Shown: one piece after another, positions 59,562 to 64,000 of the stretch
Numbering within the stretch: position 1 is the first letter of the stretch
Layout of the letters: each line of letters starts with the position of its first letter
From: Bacteroidales bacterium
GTDB taxonomy: Bacteria > Bacteroidota > Bacteroidia > Bacteroidales > F082
Reading direction: 5' to 3'
NCBI GenBank assembly: GCA_014860665.1
Contig: JACZJI010000002.1
Span: 1 to 64,000 of the forward strand
Length of the DNA stretch: 64,000 nt
Made by a program: the position numbers and the translations under genes
The notes under the pieces: model-generated
Told to the model about the DNA's origin: nothing
What the model saw: the letters and a program-made list of their open reading frames with translations, nothing else
Databases searched by the model: none

Positions 59562-60611
59562 TTACAAAATAAGCATGGCATCACCATAGGTGAAGAAATT
59601 ATATTTTTCTTTTACCGCAATCTGGTATACTTCCTTAGCAAATTCATAACCCATGAAAGCTGAAACCATCATATACATGGGTGAATATGGCAAATGAAAG
59701 TTTGTAACCAATGCATTGGCTGTACGAAATTCGTACGGAGGAAAAATAAATTTGTTGGTCCAGCCCTTGAACGGTTTAATTTTTCCTGTGATTGAAACAG
59801 CCGTTTCTAAGGCCTTGAGACTTGTAGTTCCTACAGCGACCACTTTGTGCTTGCTTTCCCATGAACTGTTAATGATATCAACACTGTCCTGTGTGATAAA
59901 CATTTCTTCAGAATCCATTTTATGTTTTGTAAGATCTTCCACTTCGATGGATCTGAAATTACCTAACCCCGTATGCAAGGTGATTTCTGCAAAAGTAACG
60001 CCAGAAATCTCCAGTCTTTTCATCATTTCTCTGGAAAAATGCAATCCGGCTGTGGGAGCAGCTACGGCCCCTTCATGTTTTGCATAAATAGTCTGAAAAC
60101 GAACTTCGTCTTCAGGTTCTACGGGACGGTTGTGAATTTTCGGAAGCGGAGTTTCCCCCAGACTCTGAAGCGTTTTTTTGAATTCTTCATAAGAACCATC
60201 AAAGAGGAAACGCAATGTACGGCCTCTTGAAGTGGTATTATCTATAACTTCGGCAACAAGCGTTTCGTCATCCCCGAAATACAGTTTATTACCAATTCTG
60301 ATCTTTCTTGCAGGATCTACTAACACATCCCAAAGACGGCTATGCTTATCAAGTTCTCTTAATAAGAAAACTTCGATTTTTGCACCGGTTTTTTCCTTTT
60401 CACCATAAAGACGGGCAGGAAAAACTTTGGTATTATTAATTACGAAAACATCCCCATCTGTGAAATAATTCAGAATATCTTTAAAATGAAGATGTTCGAT
60501 AGTTTGTGTTTTACGATCGACCACCATCATCCTTCCGGCATCACGATCTTTCGGAGGATATTTTGCAATTAACTCTTTGGGTAGGTTAAAATTGAATTGA
60601 GATAATTTCAT
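59562..60611 (-). CDS. queA: S-adenosylmethionine:tRNA ribosyltransferase-isomerase
   Basis: [50 protein letters not shown]. Confidence 0.96.
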   Translation of the reverse strand: MKLSQFNFNLPKELIAKYPPKDRDAGRMMVVDRKTQTIEHLHFKDILNYFTDGDVFVINNTKVFPARLYGEKEKTGAKIEVFLLRELDKHSRLWDVLVDPARKIRIGNKLYFGDDETLVAEVIDNTTSRGRTLRFLFDGSYEEFKKTLQSLGETPLPKIHNRPVEPEDEVRFQTIYAKHEGAVAAPTAGLHFSREMMKRLEISGVTFAEITLHTGLGNFRSIEVEDLTKHKMDSEEMFITQDSVDIINSSWESKHKVVAVGTTSLKALETAVSITGKIKPFKGWTNKFIFPPYEFRTANALVTNFHLPYSPMYMMVSAFMGYEFAKEVYQIAVKEKYNFFTYGDAMLIL

Positions 60612-60742
60612 TACTACTTATTTTTCAGAACTTTAATAAATTTAACCCTATCGGAAATTTAGGAACAAAAAGTTTGCAAAGGTAGTCAATTTTAAGGGCG
60701 TTGTCAAGCCCAAAAACTTTCAGAAAAATGAATTCCAATAAA

Positions 60743-61459
60743 TTACTTAGAAATGGAGTTCTGAAAACCTGTCTGACGAAGAATTTCTTCTTTGAAAGCG
60801 TCGATTGTCCAAGCCGATGTAAGTTTATAATCACCTATTTGTGTGCGTTTTAAAGATGTAAGGAAAGCTCCGTTGCTTAGACTTTCACCAAAATCACGAA
60901 CCAACGCACGAATGTAAGTACCTTTGCTACACTTAACTGAAAAATCCACGAAAGGAGGTTCAAAATTTAGAATTTTAAATTCATGGATGATTACATCTCG
61001 TGATTTCAGTTTCAATTCATTATTATTTCGTGCATACAGATAAGCACGTTGTCCTTTTACCTTAATAGCAGAATAAATCGGAGGGACCTGTTTAATTTCA
61101 CCAAGAAACTTTTTACTGGCATTCTCAAGTATTTCCCTTGTGATCCCGGAAATATCAAACTGGTTATCAATTTCTGTTTCCACATCAAAAGAAGGAGTCG
61201 TAGCTCCCATCTGCATCCTTCCAACATATACTTTATCCATTCCCTGATAGGAATCGATTTGTTTGGTCATTTTTCCGGTACAAATTATCAAAAGTCCGTC
61301 GGCCATTGGATCTAATGTTCCTGCGTGGCCGACTTTCAGTTTTTTTAGGTGATACACTTTAAGTAAAAAGGAACGCAACAGATTCACCACATCGAAAGAT
61401 GTCCATTCGACAGGCTTATCCAGTAATAAAACTTCTCCTTCCGGAAAATTAAAACTCAT
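60743..61459 (-). CDS. truB: tRNA pseudouridine(55) synthase
   Basis: LLLDKPVEWTSFDVVN; KVGHAGTLDPMADGLL; CSKGTYIRALVRDFG. Confidence 0.96.
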   Translation of the reverse strand: MSFNFPEGEVLLLDKPVEWTSFDVVNLLRSFLLKVYHLKKLKVGHAGTLDPMADGLLIICTGKMTKQIDSYQGMDKVYVGRMQMGATTPSFDVETEIDNQFDISGITREILENASKKFLGEIKQVPPIYSAIKVKGQRAYLYARNNNELKLKSRDVIIHEFKILNFEPPFVDFSVKCSKGTYIRALVRDFGESLSNGAFLTSLKRTQIGDYKLTSAWTIDAFKEEILRQTGFQNSISK

Positions 61460-62238
61460 TAGTGAATGGTTAGGTTCACGCCAAAAGCATACAGTAAAAG
61501 AATAATCACCCCTACAATAATCCGATAATAACCGAATATTTTAAATCCGTGTTTGGTCAAATAACTGATGAAGGATTTAATGGCAATCATGGCAACAATA
61601 AAGGAAATCACATTGCCAAATATCAAAATGTCTATATTATGTATGTTAATGGCTTTATATTCTTCAAGTAGTTTATAACCGGTCGCAGCAACCATTGTAG
61701 GGACTGCCAGGAAAAAAGAAAACTCTGCAGCCGTTTTTCTTGTCAGTTTTTGTTGCATACCTCCAATAATGGTTGCCGCTGAACGCGAAACCCCTGGAAT
61801 CATAGCCAATACCTGATAAAAACCAATGGTTAATGCCTTTTTGAAGGTGACTTCATCGTCAGAGCTTGGTTTATTAAACCATTCATCAACAAACACCAGG
61901 ATAACGCCTCCGATAATAAGCATCACAGCCACTAGGTAAACGCTTTTCAGCAAATAATCAATATAATGTCCGAACAACAATCCGAAAAAGGCAGCCGGAA
62001 GGAAGGCGACAAACAGTTTATAATAAAAAGTCAATGTCTGGAAAAACCTCTTCCAATATAAAACAACTACCGACAAAATAGCTCCCAGCTGAATGCTGAC
62101 TATAAATGCCTGACCGAAGTCGGTATTCCTCATACCGAGAATTCCCTCGGCTAAAATCATATGTCCTGTGGACGAAACAGGTAAAAACTCTGTAATTCCT
62201 TCTATTATAGAAAGAATAAGTGCATGAAGCCAGCTCAT
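61459..62238 (-). CDS. uppP: Undecaprenyl-diphosphatase
   Basis: SIIEGITEFLPVSSTGHMIL; MIPGVSRSAATIIGGM. Confidence 0.96.
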   Translation of the reverse strand: MSWLHALILSIIEGITEFLPVSSTGHMILAEGILGMRNTDFGQAFIVSIQLGAILSVVVLYWKRFFQTLTFYYKLFVAFLPAAFFGLLFGHYIDYLLKSVYLVAVMLIIGGVILVFVDEWFNKPSSDDEVTFKKALTIGFYQVLAMIPGVSRSAATIIGGMQQKLTRKTAAEFSFFLAVPTMVAATGYKLLEEYKAINIHNIDILIFGNVISFIVAMIAIKSFISYLTKHGFKIFGYYRIIVGVIILLLYAFGVNLTIH

Positions 62239-62241
62239 AAA

Positions 62242-62517
62242 CTAATCGTTGTTTTTTTCTTTAGGAAGTTTCATTATGGCAAAAAACTCAAAGGCATAAC
62301 CAATTAGAATTAAAATCGGTGCAAGAGTTATTCTTTGAAAATCAAAAATCTCCGGTTCAAATCGTGTGATGGAATCCGAGCCACCACCAATCATCAGCAA
62401 AAAACCCAGTGCCAGAAAACCTAGTCCGATAAACATAATTTTATAGTTTTCTTTAGTAAAAGCCCAGCTGAGTTGTCCTTTGTGTTTCTTAACCTCTGGT
62501 TTATTTTGTGTTGCCAT
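62242..62517 (-). CDS. DUF3098 family small membrane protein
   Basis: Two-TM small protein upstream of uppP, FTKENYKIMFIGLGFLALGFLLMIGGGSD. Confidence 0.8.
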   Translation of the reverse strand: MATQNKPEVKKHKGQLSWAFTKENYKIMFIGLGFLALGFLLMIGGGSDSITRFEPEIFDFQRITLAPILILIGYAFEFFAIMKLPKEKNND

Positions 62518-62728
62518 GAACTTGAATTTTTGTCAAAAATAAAATAAAAATGTTTTATTTCTCCCCTCATTAAGATTTAGTAACATAATCTGCATAAACA
62601 ATTTGTTTTTATCTGATTATGATGAAAGTTTATCAACTTACTGAAAAATTTAACATTTCATTAACTTACTGTTTTACTATTTATTAGCATCTTGTTTTCT
62701 CGCCAGAATGACAAAAAATGAAAATTTA

Positions 62729-62759
62729 TTTGGTCACATAAAAAAGATGTGTACATTTG
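62729..62759 (+). promoter_or_regulatory. Candidate tetR promoter (TTTG-N19-TACATTTG)
   Basis: Bacteroidetes-type -33/-7 pair upstream of the ATG at 62804. Confidence 0.6.
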
Positions 62760-62760
62760 T

Positions 62761-62781
62761 CCATTCGATTAAACCAAATGG
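62761..62781. promoter_or_regulatory. Palindromic operator candidate for the adjacent TetR
   Basis: CCATTCGATT-A-AACCAAATGG; 8 of 10 arm positions symmetric; lies just downstream of the -7 element. Confidence 0.55.
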
Positions 62782-62803
62782 TTAAAGCATAAAGTTAAAC
62801 TAA

Positions 62804-63442
62804 ATGGAAAACGAGAAGGGGAATATTAGTACTACTGAGCAACAAATTCTGGAGGCCGCTAAAAGTGTTTTCCTGGAAAAAGGAATGGACGGAGCACGGA
62901 TGCAGGAAATTGCTGACAGGGCAGGCATCAATAAGGCCTTGCTCCATTACTATTTCAGAACTAAAGACAAGCTCTTTATTACAATTTTCAGGAATCTTAT
63001 CAGCAACCTTTTCGAGCAGATCAATCTGCAGCTTCAGAACAACGATGATATTTTTGATTTCGTTGAAAAGTTTGTGACAAATTACATTGCCATGCTGGAG
63101 CATAATGTTTATCTGCCCAATTTCATTATGAACGAGATGAACAGAAATCACGAAAACATCGTTCAGATTTTCGAATCCGAAAGAGTGATACAAAATGTGC
63201 CCAAGCTGGAAAAGATTATCAAAAAGAGCGTTGAAGCTGGTGAAATTATTCCCATCACGGCAGAAAATTTAATCACCGACATGATAGGATTGTGCGTTTT
63301 TCCGGTTGTTGGCAAACCTGTCATTCTTAATTTTTTGTTTCGGGGCGATATAGCTGCACATAAAAAATTCATGGAAGGCAGAAAAGAGCACGTCATCAAC
63401 CTGATAAAAAATTCTTTAACACCTGGTAAACAGATAAAATAG
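62804..63442 (+). CDS. TetR/AcrR family transcriptional regulator
   Basis: TTEQQILEAAKSVFLEKGMDGARMQEIADRAGINKALLHYYFRTKDKLF HTH. Confidence 0.94.
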   Translation: MENEKGNISTTEQQILEAAKSVFLEKGMDGARMQEIADRAGINKALLHYYFRTKDKLFITIFRNLISNLFEQINLQLQNNDDIFDFVEKFVTNYIAMLEHNVYLPNFIMNEMNRNHENIVQIFESERVIQNVPKLEKIIKKSVEAGEIIPITAENLITDMIGLCVFPVVGKPVILNFLFRGDIAAHKKFMEGRKEHVINLIKNSLTPGKQIK

Positions 63443-63451
63443 TTTCAATCA

Positions 63452-64000
63452 ATGAAAAAACAGATACTTCTTTTGGGATTTTTGGTGGGAGCCGTTATTC
63501 CCCTGTGGTCGCAAAACCTGCAACCTGTGAGCCTGCAGGAATGTCTGCAAAAAGCAGTGGAAAATTTTCCCAAGGAAAAGCAACTGCAGTATAATCAGCA
63601 GACTTATCAGCTCAAGGAAGAGATTCTCAATAAAAACTACCTTCCTTCCTTAAATCTGAACGGGCAGGCCTCACACCAGTCGGATGTCACATCCATTTCA
63701 ATTCCCTTGCCGGGTGTGAACATTCCAACCATCAGTAAAAATATGTACAAGATGAACCTTGACTTACAGCAACTGATCTGGGACGGAGGCATGACCTCGA
63801 GCCAGAAAAAACTGGAAAACAACAGCTATCAGATCTCCGACCAGCAGGTGAAAATATCGACTTATCAACAAAAACAAAGGGTCGCCATATTATATTTTAA
63901 CATTCTTTTCCAGCAGCAAAACCTGAAAGTACTGCATGTTTTGCTGCAAGATTTAAACGCGAGAATCACAGATGCTCAGGCTGGTTTAGCAAATGGCGCT
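63452..64000 (+). CDS. TolC family outer-membrane efflux protein (truncated by window edge)
   Basis: Open to window end: MKKQILLLGFLVGAVIPLWSQNLQPVSLQECLQKAVENFPK...YLPSLNLNGQ...LQQLIWDGG. Confidence 0.85.
   Translation, partial: MKKQILLLGFLVGAVIPLWSQNLQPVSLQECLQKAVENFPKEKQLQYNQQTYQLKEEILNKNYLPSLNLNGQASHQSDVTSISIPLPGVNIPTISKNMYKMNLDLQQLIWDGGMTSSQKKLENNSYQISDQQVKISTYQQKQRVAILYFNILFQQQNLKVLHVLLQDLNARITDAQAGLANGA

Noticed and set aside
1-64000. Defence island, prophage, biosynthetic cluster or other novel multi-gene system
   Set aside because: Read through all genes; apart from one IS3 element the content is housekeeping, envelope and T9SS functions, so no such claim is supported.

Overview
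This is a 64 kb, roughly 40% GC chromosomal segment from a member of the Bacteroidetes/Bacteroidota. The phylum call rests on the porP-gldKLMN type IX secretion (T9SS) operon, a PorZ-like protein next to recO, an IPExxxVDY-family protein in the acpP-fabF-rnc cluster, a DUF3098 protein next to uppP, and several TAnnTTTG-type -7 promoter elements. Most of the window is dense housekeeping and envelope coding: prfC, topA, ppa, purN, acpP/fabF/rnc, rlmN, lptA/lptD-like genes, MlaD, amidase, recG, polA, two M16 peptidases, ruvC, pbp2/rodA, lipA/lipB, recO, manC-like, ispD, queA, truB, uppP, and a TetR gene with a truncated tolC-like gene at the right edge. There is one apparently intact IS3-family element between gldN and recG. 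I see no CRISPR array, rRNA, tRNA, prophage or recognisable defence island, and I do not claim a new system. The items most worth a second look are: (a) a 21-bp minisatellite of about 16 units that decays outward from a homogeneous centre; (b) a lineage-specific beta-barrel pair in which one gene is an internal duplication/fusion, with a T15 tract placed where a promoter spacer would be; (c) catalytically degenerate-looking versions of arginase and family I pyrophosphatase; (d) frameshift, hairpin and subterminal-repeat structure of the IS3 element; (e) a palindromic operator candidate in front of the tetR-tolC genes. All calls come from reading the supplied translations and DNA. No database search was run.
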